A DNA stretch of 64,000 nucleotides from Lepidodermella squamata. Its lineage: Eukaryota; Gastrotricha. Within the stretch, counting starts at the first letter, position 1; every line of letters begins with the position of its first letter. The DNA is taken from NCBI GenBank assembly GCA_047495785.1, contig JBLDXI010000036.1:992001-1056000 (forward strand), written 5' to 3'. Below, piece by piece: positions 10,560 through 22,945 of the stretch. The position numbers and the translations under genes were made by a program. The notes below the pieces were generated by a model. It made no database searches. It was not told the origin of the DNA and was given only the letters and a program-made list of their open reading frames with translations.

Positions 10560-10939
10560 CTTTAACTGCCAAAAATAGACCGTGAGACCCAATATTTAGG
10601 TCTAATTCCTGGGTCTGTCAAAAAGTCTTGTTTTTCGGGTAAACTTTGCGTCCTAGGGCAAAATGCCCGACGGCAAAATGTAGGCCATGAGCCCGCGGTT
10701 CTTTTGACACCGAACTCGGGGCCATAAGGTCTGAGCAGGTCTTTGAAAATGACAGTTAAAAAACGCCGAAATTTCGATTGTTGCGCCATAATCTGGGTCT
10801 AATAATTAGGTCCAATTCTTGGGTCTGATTTTTGGCTCTAATCCAAAATTTCGGCGTTTTTTAACTGTCATTTTCAAAGACCTGCTCAGACCTTATGGCC
10901 CCGAGTTCGGTGTCAAAAGAACTTTTTTGGCAGTTAAAG
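10560..10939. mobile_element. Foldback/MITE-like element, copy 2
   Basis: Identical to 5166-5545: 15-bp inverted ends, with inner 77-bp arms at about 10698-10774 and 10846-10922. Confidence 0.75.
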
Positions 10940-11161
10940 GTTTTAGGATAAGCCTCATTTTGATTTTATTTATCCTCAGAATTCCACAGAAATATTAGAA
11001 TTTTCGTGGCGAATTCGTGGCTAAGTGGTTCGATTCCACTCAGGCACACTACTATTTTTTTGTTTGTGCTGCGCAGAATAATTTGCGTAAACAAGTGGGG
11101 CATCTAGCATTGTTTCACTTTATTCCAGGACCCGGTCACAAATTTTTTTGCTCTTCCAGTT

Positions 11162-11355
11162 ATCGCTTCTCGGCCTTTTTGGCTATGATCAAAGTGTAGT
11201 ATCTGTTCTTTGTAGTTTAATATCTACAACGGCCTCCATGTGGGGCCTACGATATTAGCCCGATTTTTGGCTAGCCGGGCGGGAGCAGCCAGCTTGCTGG
11301 ACCCCGTCCACGAGTCGGCCCGGTATTGCAGTACCTCCGGGATTCGGCTCACCCC
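11162..11355 (+). ncRNA. U2 spliceosomal RNA-like gene (variant), copy 3
   Basis: Third identical copy of the U2-like sequence, in the part of unit 3 left of the nested retroelement. Confidence 0.8.
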
Positions 11356-12441
11356 CTGAAACATGGGGGAATGAAACTAAAAACAAAGCATCTCAAAATA
11401 GCATTTACGAGCTTGAGAACTTGGTTCAGTTGCCGCTTTCGGAATTCAAAAAAGCCTTGAAGCTTCAAGCTTGAGAATTATCGATGAGCTTTTCTTAGAA
11501 ACTATTTCAAAATTAAGAAGCTGGAGGATTCACATTTTTCAAATTCCTCAGGGCAAGACTGTTTGTATGTACAGGTTTTTCTGTGGATTCGATTCGTAAT
11601 ATTCAATCATTGTGGAACCATTGTTAAGTTGAACCTTGGCGCGCACGCTGATTGGTCAATTTATCGTTGCTAATGACTCCGGAATGAAACATTTTCGTCG
11701 TGCGATCCACTAATAAATTATTTTATATTTATGAAAAAATGACCTTGCCACACCCTCTGCCCGGTTTCCATTAACCACGAGCGTAAACTCCATATTAATT
11801 GTGGTAAATTGCTGCGGCAAAAACACTTGTTGCAAAAAATCTTATGGATCGCACGACAGAACGTTTCATCCGGGAGTCATAGCAACGATCGATTGACCAA
11901 TCAGCGTGTGCATTAGATTGGACTTTTAAGTGGTCAAACAATGAATGACTTGTTAGGTTCAATCACCATCCCACAATTGACTTATTCCCCCTTGTGAAAT
12001 ATACTAGACGCCGCCATGCGCTATTACCGTTTCGAGGGTGCTTATTGACGTAGTGGCTAGACGCTAGACATGACGCTGTTCTTGCAAGAAAAACATCGCC
12101 TCAGTCTGGTGTGGCAACAGCTGATATAATTCGCGAACCTCTTTCCAAGCCTCGTAGCGCTACTACATAGCTCATTTCATCACGATTAATTGCAATATTC
12201 ATGTTAAGAATCTCTCTATTGTCATGGTGAATTACGTTGTTTCTCTGATCGCATTGTTATCCTGTTTCGCTGTTGTTGCATGTTGTTTTAAATGCGACGG
12301 TCAATTACATTCGCTCTACACCCCCGATGAGTCGTCACCGCCAGGTAAATGGTACCGCAATGACTATCAATCCGTTTTAGCTCAAATTTAAAGCCATAGA
12401 TCCTCAAACCAGCCTGGAAAGAAACTTACCGAACTCATACC

Positions 12442-15400
12442 TTTTTTTTTTTTTTAAATATCATGTTTTATTTGGGTTCAACCCCGCGATTATGTAAAAC
12501 CGTAGAATCTTATAACCGCTAATTGTTTTTAGGTTAGTATTAGTGTTTTGATTACTTTGAGTGTATATATTAACTGTCATTATAGTATCAGTTTGTTCTT
12601 CAACAATGTAAAATCGTGTAATATTATTATATGCGAAGAGTGTAAAAAACCAAGATCAAGTAAGATAGGAATAGTCAATGCATGCGGAAGTACGAACTGA
12701 AATGTGTCAGTTTACAGGATATTCGTTTCACCTCATTATTCTTTCCTTTTCTCTCTGGGAGATGGGATCCCCGGAGACAACTGAGCGCATAGCTAAGGAG
12801 GCCCGACAAAACAAGGCTCGCGCTAGCCCACCGGCTGACAACGAGAGCCTCTACGGGCCATCAGAGCCGCGCTCACGCTCCGGGGGGCCATATCCGAGAG
12901 AGAAAATTTCATTTTTTTTTAATGATTATTCGCAGGTTTTTTCAGTTGTAATATGAGGTAGTAGTAAAAATCGGAGAATTCAAATTTCCGTACTCGTAGG
13001 AAATAAAATTCGATGTAGTTTAACAGTTCACAGGTTCAACTCCAAGTCGTACGATGCCATAAGACAAATAATAATAAATAGATTAGTAGTAATCAAAATC
13101 AAAATATATCTTAGTGTATATCATTTGCAATAAGCTTTTTACAACATATACACGCATTCTCAAACAATGTCTACAATGAAATCTCGAATTACGTCAAGTG
13201 GTGCTTTAACAGATGGGCGTGAGGGTGTAACAGGAGGTTTTTGTAAGACCTCGACAGTTTCTAAGCCACATTCGGTGCCAACTCTTATAGCTCGGGCAAT
13301 CGCTTTCGCTGTTCTTGCAGCTAATCGGTCTTTCAGCATTGGAACACCTGCTTCGAGATGAATCTGCCTCGTGCCGTACCATCGCGGTTTACCGAGGCAA
13401 ATCTTCAGGGCCGTGTTTTGAATGGTTTGAAGGGTTATCATGTTGTCGTCTTTCATTGAGAGAAAGGCTTCGCAGCCGGACTCCACGGCAGAGCGGACGT
13501 AGGCTTTGAACACAGTTAGAGCTGGTTTTGGAGGCATTCGAACTGATGGACCACACAGGCGACGCAAGCTTGAAATTCGCGAGGTGACTTTGTCCTGTAT
13601 CTTTAAGACATGAGAGTTAAAATTGAGTTTTTTATCAAAGATAACGCCGAGATAGGTAACTTCCGTAAGCCAGGGAAGGGTATTGCCATCAAAGACGAGT
13701 TTCGTTCTGTTATCCTCTTTCGCTAGAGAGAAGCGGATCACCTGCGTTTTATCCGAATTCAGTTTAAGCATATGTCGGTTATACCATTTGAGCACAAGGT
13801 CAAGTGTGGATTCAAGTCTCTCTTTTACCTGTCGTTTAGCAAATGAGGATCGTTCGGACGTTGTAAAAAGTAAAATGTCGTCAGCCAGCCCTCCGCGTTC
13901 AACAAGTGGCTGGTTAATATTATCAAAAAGACTATTGGTAAAAATAATAAAAAGAGATGGACTACTGGTCGCCCCTTGCGGGACCCCAGCTCTGATTGGC
14001 CTTGCGTTACCTAGCACAGAACCAATTCTTACCATGAATTTTCGCTCTTTGAGATTGCTGGCGAGGTAACGTTTGAGATAATTTGGAATAGGTAGATTAG
14101 ATATTATAAGTAGTAAAATGAAGTGCGGAACCTTGTCGAAAGCAGCTTGTACGTCTAAAAAACAGGCGGTTACGTCCTTCCCTTGCTGCATGGCTGCTTT
14201 TCCAGCTTGAGCTAGCCTGAATAAATGGTCTGAGCAGCCCCTTAAAAAACGGAAGCCGCACTGCCAATTGGCAAACCAGGAGTTTTTTTCTAGAGTTGTC
14301 ATTAAAATTCGGTTCAAGATTTTGTCGAATAGTTTGCCTATAGTTGGCAGGAGAGAAATGGGCCTGTGGCCTTTCGGTGACTGATGGTCTTTGCCTGGCT
14401 TAGGTAATAAAATAACAACAGCTATTTTCCAAGCTGACGGTACAAAACCGAATATCAAAATGCTTGTGTATAAAAAGAGCAATAGTTGAATCATTTTGTC
14501 GGAGGCTTGTTTAAGCAAAGTGTTATGAACATTGTCGTGGCCTGGGGCTTTCATTTTAAGGTCTCGAATGTGGTTTCTTATCATATCCGTATTTAAAACA
14601 CTTCTAGCTTCTTCATTTATGACTCCAGGTTCGAAGCAAGGTAAGCTGGCGGCGGCTTTTGCGTCTGCGTGGTATAGCCGGTCTTCTGCGGTTAGTTGTA
14701 AGTTATTGCACTCAGAAAATGTATTTTCGAGGAATTCCCCCATCACCTCAACTTTTCCTGCATCAGAGGTTATTGAGCGCCCGTCGACCAGCAGGTCTTT
14801 CATGACGTGAGGAGTTGTAGACGCATTTCTTTTCATGGCCGAATTCATAGCTCTCCAGAACATTTGCGGGGCCGTTCCGAAGTGACCATGCGCGCTTATT
14901 TGTTTTTTGTATACCCACCGGTTTGTCTCTTTTGTCCACATTTCGGTCACTTGGTCGCGGGATTTGTAATACGCCCTCTTCAGAGACGGAGAATTATACT
15001 TTTTAGCTAGTCGCTGAAGCCTATTTCGATTTTTCGTGGCAATAAGTATCGGTTTGGTCGTTCGACAAATTTTTAGTTTTCCCGCGGGTATTCTAGCTAT
15101 GTGCTTGTCCCTTGTTGTACAAAAAATGTCTTCGATACCTTTGTAAAACAGATCCATGGAGGGCTGATCTTCAAATTTTATCGGTCTGTTTGACAAAATG
15201 CGTTCACACATCTCGTCCATATCGCTCTTGAATATCGTCCAGTTTACGTTGCGATAGTTATAGCGATATTCTGGGTAGAAATTCTGTCTTTTTCCCGTTA
15301 AAGATAAGGCTGAGTACTCTATAACCACTGGTAAGTGTTCAGTACCAACAGACGGCAAGACGTAGGGCGTCGAGAAATAGTCTTTCAATTCCCTGGAACA

Positions 15401-15595
15401 TATGAATACGTCCAGCTGATCATCTTCTCCTATCGGGGAGCGATGAGTAACTTGACCTTTACTTAACATAACGAGATTATTGTTTAGCAGCAGCGGTAAC
15501 AGTTTGGTCCCATTAGAGTTTCGACTCTTACAGCCGAAACGTTCATGCTTCGCATTGAGGTCTCCACATAGAAGAGTGGCTCCGTCCTTTAATAT
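12442..15595 (-). mobile_element. 5'-truncated non-LTR retrotransposon nested in unit 3
   Basis: On the plus strand it begins with a run of 14 T (12442-12455), which is the poly(A) tail of a minus-strand element. It ends inside an endonuclease frame, so it is 5'-truncated. The flanks CTCATACC (12434-12441) and CTCATACC (15596-15603) form an 8-bp target-site duplication, and the empty site is visible in units 1 and 2. About 12456-13159 is its 3' untranslated region, where I see no gene. Confidence 0.88.
13160..15594 (-). CDS. Reverse transcriptase with partial APE endonuclease (nested LINE)
   Basis: The methionine-started frame runs 15469-13160 (769 aa), but it stays open upstream to the truncation at about 15594. 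That extension supplies the GDLNA endonuclease motif, with a DQLDVF motif following. Reverse transcriptase motifs are FLDVQAAFDKV (A), GVPQGATSSPSLF (B) and LADD (C, replacing the common YADD or FADD) near residue 526. The family looks like the Jockey/CR1/I group and is clearly different from the reverse transcriptase of the tandem array. It is uninterrupted, which suggests a fairly recent insertion, but without the 5' end it is unlikely to be autonomous. Confidence 0.85.
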
Positions 15596-15838
15596 CTCAT
15601 ACCATATATCTCGATTTTAATAATAAAATGTCGAGGTAGCATGGATCTCGGTCCTTCCAGGTTGTTCCTCGTGCATCACGTTGAAACTTTATTACGAGTC
15701 ACGTGACTTTTTCCGGTATTCCTTTTCTTCAACAGAATTAAAAGTTTTACTGTGTTATAGTTATACACTATAATGTTGGATTATAATCAAACCTTTATAA
15801 CCTAACGTGATAGACGCTAATCTACTTATATCCTCCAA

Positions 15839-16340
15839 TGATACCGACGTCGCCATCCCTACTCGGGGCGGCCCTGTTTTAGCACCCATCGCGCTTACGG
15901 TTCAATTTTATGCGTGCCGACTGGCCTAAATACGTAGATGATGTGTCGTCGCGGCTACTTGCCCCAGGGCGGCGACCGAACGGAAGAAGCTTTTGAAACC
16001 TTCTCACGAGCGATAGTAAGAGTTATGATGGACGCCGCAATTGCGACGATCCCTAGATGTGCCGCATCGAAATTGCCGGCTGTTCACCTCAATGACGACA
16101 TCCGCCGAGCAATCGCCGCTCGCTCCGAGGCCGAAAAGTCGCACGCGGCCGAGCAAAGTGTCGCGTACAAAGCGGCCCTCAACGCTGCGACACGCACGGT
16201 GGCACAGGCAGTCGGGCGGGTCAAGCACCGCGAACACCTACGACGGTTGGAACAGATCGCGGCGTTGTTTCGAGATCAACAAGCGGCGCTCGCTTGGCAA
16301 CAGGCGCAACGACTGCTCGGATCGCAAAAGGCCACGCGAA
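15839..16340 (+). pseudogene. Truncated, diverged copy of the array reverse transcriptase
   Basis: The longest frame is 15938-16366. It matches about 115 residues of the N-terminal part of the 752-aa protein with a few substitutions. The endonuclease-coding part is missing, and homology ends at 16338. The remaining in-frame residues up to the stop are unrelated. Confidence 0.8.
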
Positions 16341-17029
16341 TATTTTTGAACAAAGCAGCGCTGTGAGAGAATTCAAAGTCCTAAGTCCTTGAACATCTAT
16401 TAAGAGCAAAATAAGAGCACCGAAAGGAAGATCTGGCAACCTTTTTTAACGGGGAAAGCGCCGTCCATTCGCAAAATGTTCAAAACATTTACAACCCTGT
16501 GTCTCGCGATTGATATGTTTCCCAGTTCCCAGAAATAGACAATTCGGGTTAAAGCTGTGGTGTGAAACCAACCATGAAACGCTATGTATGATATGACAGA
16601 TGCTTGAAGCCAATCGGAACAGTTAGCTCGCATTCTGGCGAGCGTAGCGAGCAGAAAAAATTAGGATTCTGCATTTAATTTCCGCATAATTTGAACCTTA
16701 TAACTGCATTTGTAGACGGAATGATCAGCCCAGAACAGAAGTACTTCTGTTCCCCAAGGATCAGCCAAATGATCGAAAATCGGGAAGTTGTTGTTTGGGC
16801 GGGGGGTTCAATATTCGTTTTTGAAGTTTTTTGACAACCAAAACAACCTCCTGGCGCCTGGATACTCCCAGGGCGCTAATTAAGAGGAAATGACAAGCTA
16901 AAAGCCCACTACAATTTTAGGTTTATTTTTTTTCTAGTGACACTTTTACTGTAGATTCGATTCATAATAATTCCAGCTGAGATGTTTTAGGGTCTACTAA
17001 CTTCCTAGCACTGACTTCAACCCGCCGCT
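16341..17029. other. Intergenic, no feature recognised
   Basis: I see no credible coding region, RNA gene or clear repeat here. Confidence 0.5.
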
Positions 17030-18065
17030 AAGCGCTGCCGCCTTGTCGAGGGAGCTTATTGACATAAGCCTTATTAGAAAAGCATCGCCTCAGCATGGGC
17101 TCGCTACAGCTGATATCATTCGCGAACTCATTCGTAGCACTACTAGCTCATTATTTCATCACTTTGAGCTTCCATATTTCTTCTACGAAGCTATTGACAT
17201 GGTGGAAAAGGTTGTTTCTATAATCGCATTGTTATCCTGTTTCGTTGATGGGGGTTGCTGTAGCATGTTGCTTTAAATGCCGCGATCGAATTTATTTGTC
17301 ATATATCATATACTACCCATGAGTCGTCGCCGCGAAGTAAGTGGCACTTAACTATCAATCCATTTTGACTTGAATATTACAGCCATAGATCCTGCAATCA
17401 GCCTTGAAACAAAATGCAACGGAGCCATACCGATAACTCGATTTTAATGAAACGGCTCCGAATATTTTCGAGGTGGCATGGGTCGTTGTTCGTACATTGT
17501 TTGGCAGCTTCATCATTAGTCACGTGACTATATTGTGTAGCCTATTGTGATGTGTATTATGATCTATGCCAATTATTTATTGTCTGGTGGCGGGATGAAG
17601 CATTCGATCATTTTCCAGATAAGCCAGAGAGCTTCTATATAGGTACCGCTAGGGATAATAGGGATCATCCTTGCCAATTTAACCGCAAGATGAACCAGTT
17701 CGGCTGTCCTACTTATACGAGCGATCGATCGATCGAAGCAATCTGCAATCCAATCGACAATCAAAATTCAACCCGAAAATGCTGAGTGAGAAAGTGACTG
17801 GAATTATCCCACTGAGAGACAACGGATTAGCGCACTTCGCACTTTGATTAGAGCAAATTATTACAGCCGATTTAACCCGATTTAAGTGCAATCATCCAAG
17901 TCGAATTGTCCATGAATTCGAGAAATGACCCTGATCAATGGTCAAAATGTAGTATGTATTCTGAGTAGTTAAATGATATCAACGGCGACCTTCATCTTAC
18001 GATAGTTGGCCCTATCGGACTGACATGGCGGTTCCTCCAGGATACGGCTCAACCCTGAATATGGG
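17030..18065 (+). pseudogene. Diverged relic of the tandem unit
   Basis: About 17030-17420 aligns by eye with 1240-1620 of the unit, with many substitutions and indels. About 17583-17640 aligns with the start of the endonuclease region (TCTGGTGGCGGGA shared with 1909-1915 and onward). Most of the reverse transcriptase is gone. A degenerate U2 segment follows at 17935. It is an old copy, so the association of this element with U2 predates the present array. Confidence 0.65.
17935..18060 (+). pseudogene. Degenerate U2 snRNA fragment
   Basis: The homology starts at the equivalent of U2 position 28 (TCAAAATGTAGTATG) and reaches the stem-loop IV and 3' end region (GGTTCCTCCAGGATACGGCTCA), with losses between. 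The first 27 nt of U2 are absent, exactly as in the 32-nt fragment at 5132. Confidence 0.65.
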
Positions 18066-18375
18066 TTTAGAAACAAAGCCAACTTTAAAATTTGGGCTAG
18101 TTGGTTTTGAGCAATCAAGAAATGATCCCATGATTTCGAGAGCAATAAAAAAATTCAGATTATGCATTAAATGGTTTTATTTCCTTCTACTAGTGCGGAA
18201 AATAAGTTGGTGAATGAATTGTAATTATTATAATTATTAGGTAAATTTTCATACATTCCATAATTTCAATGAGCCAAATGAAAGGCAAGCATTACGAAGT
18301 CTTCAGATAATTTCCAAACTCGATAATTGCTTTTACAGCATGCTCCAGGGATTAGGTAAGTCCAAGCATAGCAGT
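18066..18375. other. Intergenic, AT-rich
   Basis: This is the downstream flank of the minus-strand LamG gene. I see nothing further that I can support. Confidence 0.4.
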
Positions 18376-21300
18376 TCACGGTTTCGAATAATCAGCACAT
18401 TCGATTTCTACGATACGCTGCTGGATGAAAGTCAGAACTTCATCGAAAAGGCTCAGGCAGCGAATGCCTCCTACAAACGGCTTCACCGGCGTGGCCCAGG
18501 ACCTGAAGGGTACAAAAAAAGATTATAGATTGGAGAAATGTTCAGACATCGATTCGAGTCATTCCAATTTTTTTCTTTCGCCAGTAATTTATCTTGAATA
18601 CAAGGTTTCAGCACTATATCTTGGGTCCGATTTAGAAAAAAGCCAAACTAACCCTCCTATACGGATTGCCCCGCCATTCGTAACCGGTCGAACGGTGCTT
18701 GCTGGCAAGTAGACGCCGTTTGTTTTGTCGCAGAAGAAACCCAACACGCCGGTGGACGAATCGAACGTTATCGCCAAAAATCGCCACAAAGTGTCTTTCG
18801 GACATTGTACAGCCTGCTCGGATGATCCAAACGCCCTGACAAGAAACGGCTGCGACCGATCTGGGGAAGCTGTGACTCGTAGCCCAGGCACCGATCCGTC
18901 AGGCGCGTATTCGAAAACCGTGCTCACCTCGCTACCAGAGATGAGCGTTGCGAAAAGCGTGATGGTGAAATTGCCGCTGCTCAGCTTCGTCTTATCAGCA
19001 GTCACAGTTATGCCTTCGTTCGCGCTGTAAGTAAACGACGAATTCGCGATACCGAACGGCCCCGAGGCAGCGATTGGGGGAGTTGCGCCCGTTACTACGG
19101 CATCGGCTGTCGGGTCGATTTTGTCCTTGAAATCATAAGCCAAAGACCAGCTTGCTCTTCTCCAGGGTAGGAGTTTGGAATAGCCAGTCGTCCTAAGGTA
19201 GTGAGACGCAGATTGAACCTGCAGGCACTTCATCCGAACTATCCACGACTCTTCGACGCTGAGCGCGTATTTGTAAAACGTGAAGCACGATATCTGGCCT
19301 GTGAAGGTCAGCGATGCATTCAAACTGCTGCCGAGTCTCAGCTTCGAACCAGCGGATGCGCTTGCTTGCGAAACTTCGTCATCGAAATTGTCGCTAATGA
19401 ACCGCAGCCGACCTGCACTGCTGTCGTAAGAAAAGCAGACGAAGACCCATGGTTGAAATTCACCGGGTGACAGCACAGTATTCGTATATGTATAACTGCC
19501 TGGTGTATGAAAATATAAAAACAACAGTAGGTAATTAAAATGAAGTTTCTTCGAAAAGTAAGGCCTGAATCCTTAATTATTAAGCTCTGGGGCTCGAAAA
19601 CGGGGGTCCAAATATTTGAGAGCTGAAAATGCTCGAAAAATTAGCCGTCGTGGCACTAAAGTTTCCGGAATTTTCGCGATTTTCGTTTTTGATTGCAGCG
19701 TGCGACTTCTTTAATTTTGAGAGGTTTTTCGAGCGTTTTTTGTGGGAAATCTTCAAAATTTCCTCGCTTCGCTTGTTTATTGGTTGAAATCCAGAGATTT
19801 TCCCCATCTCTGGCAGCTCCAGGATCCAAGATCACACCCGGTTTCCGGTTTGGTTGAAATTGATGCCCACCCTGAACCTGAGCTTTTTTAGGTTTTAGCT
19901 GCATGGTGCTCTAAGCTACGACATAAGTCATCGAGGTTACGTTCCAAGGCGGCTGATATCGGCAGAACCACTGATTTGCAAAATCGATACTTGGAATCGA
20001 TATCGGCTCTATAAGATAAATCATGAACCGATCGCTCATAGCGCGAAATACGCGTAATTTGAAGGTCAATCGGTTATCGGTTAGGTGTTATAGCCAAAAA
20101 TTTGAGATTCTAGTGAAGACTGGAAACTTAGCAAACTATATTTAGTGGAAAACTGGCTAGAGTCTCAAATTTAGTGCTAAAACGCCCTGAATTTGGGGTG
20201 CCTCATTTCGCTTATTTTGTTCATTTCCCGGTTCAATTATCGATAACCCTCATTTTAAACAGTGGCCCGACTCGGAACCGCTCTCAGGGACTAAGTCTGG
20301 CATTTTTGAGAAATGTTCAAGGCAACGTTCACGTTTTTTCGAAAAAGGACTCATCTCCCCTTCCCCACTCGGAATAGTAGTTTTACATTATTACCTGTTG
20401 TTACGCGGAAAATGTTCTGAGCCGGGTTGTAATATATGCCGAATAGCACTTGTGTCGTGTCGTGAGATTCCATAATTGGAACAAATTCATTCGGCCGTCC
20501 AGTGAAGCCAGCGTACGCGCACGCCGTAAAAGACGTCCCATTGACGGCCAGCTCGCTTCTGTCCATGTAAATGTAACCGTTTGTCGGGCTGAGTTCAGGC
20601 GCCGATTCCTCGATGCCAAAGGGACCAAAAGCTAAGTTCAGAGAAGCGCCAGTAATATGTGCAACGAAGACGTTTCCACTGGCGTCACTAGTGCCGGCGT
20701 TATAATTTAGTGGCAGAAAAACAATACTTGGGGGTAGCCCGAAAGGTTCCTCTATAAAATTAACCGATTGTTTTTTAATTGCACTTGATGATCACTCAAA
20801 CCCACGCTGCATGCACAGATCGCGACTTGTAAACGTTGGTGGAATAAACTTAGGTACAAGAACGTCTTGATCCTACATGAAGAAAAAGTTAAAATAACGA
20901 GATATTCCTTTTCATTTCAAGACGTACCCAGTAACCCGGACAGTAGTTATTCACAGGAACACATCTTGTTTCCACCCAAAATTGGCTTTGACATAGCTTG
21001 ACCTTTCAAAGAAAATTTCTCCAGCCAGTAAACACGAAATAGCAATAGCTCTTGAAAAGCAGTTCGCGAACCTTTGTTTCTCTCATAGGATAGAAAATTT
21101 TGTAATTCCGAGATACCTGCCTTTCGAGGCACGTGAAATCTCTGTTCTTAGTTTATTTTCCAACTAAATTCCACACGATTCGACAAAAATTGAGATCAAG
21201 CATGGCGCAATGGCATTTAAAATCTGCTCATTGCAGCATTGGCCAAACCAACAGCCAACAGATGATCTCTGAATAGACCAAGAACCAAAAACCCTTCGTT

Positions 21301-22914
21301 TCTCCCAAGATCCAATATTGGCTAATACTTTTTTATAGAAAAAAATTCGATTTCAATAGAGAAAATTCGATTTTTGAAGTAACTCAAATTGTTCCCGAAA
21401 AAGCAACCGGTAAACGCTTGGAAATCCCATCTACCCGAAGAATTCCTCAATCTTCGATTTTAGAAACTTGTCACATTTTTAAAATATCATTATTTAATAT
21501 TACTGTAGTGCTAAGATTTTGTATACAACAAAAGTTTACCGGAATTTCGTTCATACAGGCGTCGTGATTTTCTTTGAATGTTGTCGAAACACCATACAAC
21601 TTAACCTGAACGTATAAAGATTGCCGATTGTTAACGTTGGATAAGCTATTTTTTCGAACTCACCTGAGTTCCACTGGGCTTGATGCCATAGCATCGAACG
21701 CTGTCGCTCGTATTACACATTACGGCTCTCTGGGAAACGAAATTTGAAATTTTATAAAATTATCATTTCATCAAATTATATTATGCTACCAACCCCATTC
21801 AAACAGCTTGCTCTGTTGACAAAGACAGCGTTCGAAAATGCTCGAGTTTCAGTATTGGACAGGCAGCCGGTAGCCTCGAGTCGGCAATCGATAAAATAAT
21901 TTGTTTTGGCGTCGAAGCACCTGACATGCGGCTTTTCACGGTCTGGAACAGTGACTAGAAAAATATGAAATAAAACGATGCGAATGAAAACAATAATTAT
22001 GTGAAACTTACGCGTGGTACCGGCGATGCAGATATTCAAATTATTGAAACTCATGCCATCAGTTGTCTGGAAAATACAGGTTAAACAAGTCGTGTTATGA
22101 ATTTAAAAAAATCCAACCCAATTCTCAGGACATGTATAGCTATATGGAATACACGTCTTTACGATTCCATTTTCTGTGCAGCGTTTAAAAGCTTGATTCT
22201 ATATATAAATAGTTAAGCGATAATTAAAAATTAGGGAATAAAAATTGTAATTACCATGAAATTTGATCGGGCGTCATTGCAAGCGTCCAAACTGCTCCTC
22301 ATAGTGATGTTTCTGAACCAGTCCAGCTATCAAGAGATGGAAAATTGGTAGACGATGGGCGAAGCTCAATTCCTACCTCAATTTCTCTGTCAGCCGCTGG
22401 TTCACCGCTCGTTTTACAGTTCCCGAGGCCGGGATTGCATCGAGTTGTTAATGAGCCGTATTTGTAGCACATTTTGGCATTCTGTATTTTTTGAGGAAAT
22501 GAAATTGAGCCGTAAAAGATATAAAAGAAGCACTTCGAACCCCTAGTCGGCAGGTTGCGAAATCCGGGAGCTGCGGACCCCACTGGTAAAAAAAAACGAA
22601 GCAAATTTTACACAGGATTTCACAGGAATCTTTAGCATCTTCAAAAAGTTAAAACCAGCATGTCCCTTTTAAAGACAAAATTTCCCAAATAAAAAGACCA
22701 CAGAAAAATTGGAAACTTTTAGGAATGTATCCCACGTGAATTTTAGAAAATTCTTGAGCAGTTTTCCTAAATTTTTAAAATAGTCATCAAAATGTTCTCG
22801 GTTCGCTCGAAAGTTATTTTGAAAAATTCGAAGACTGACCATGCTCTTATTAAACCTCTTGATTTATTTTGAGCAAATAAAATAATATACTAATAATAAT
22901 AAATCACATAACAA

Positions 22915-22945
<31 letters not shown>

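Larger units (their letters stand above)
5545..10938. repeat. Tandem array unit 2 (5,394 bp)
   Basis: Second complete unit, with the same order and the same predicted proteins as unit 1, offset by 5,394 bp. I saw no difference from unit 1 in the stretches compared. The hairpin region lies at about 6247-6517. Confidence 0.93.
10939..16340. repeat. Tandem array unit 3, interrupted and truncated
   Basis: The left part (10939-12441) matches units 1 and 2. A second retroelement then interrupts it (12442-15595). The right part (15596-16340) resumes at the matching base but differs by scattered substitutions and small indels. It has lost the region equivalent to about 7276-8003, and it stops in mid reverse transcriptase at about 16338, where unrelated sequence begins. 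Confidence 0.85.

Noticed and set aside
12678-12956. 92-aa frame in the 3' region of the nested retroelement
   Set aside because: Antisense to the element, low-quality composition, no homology recognised.
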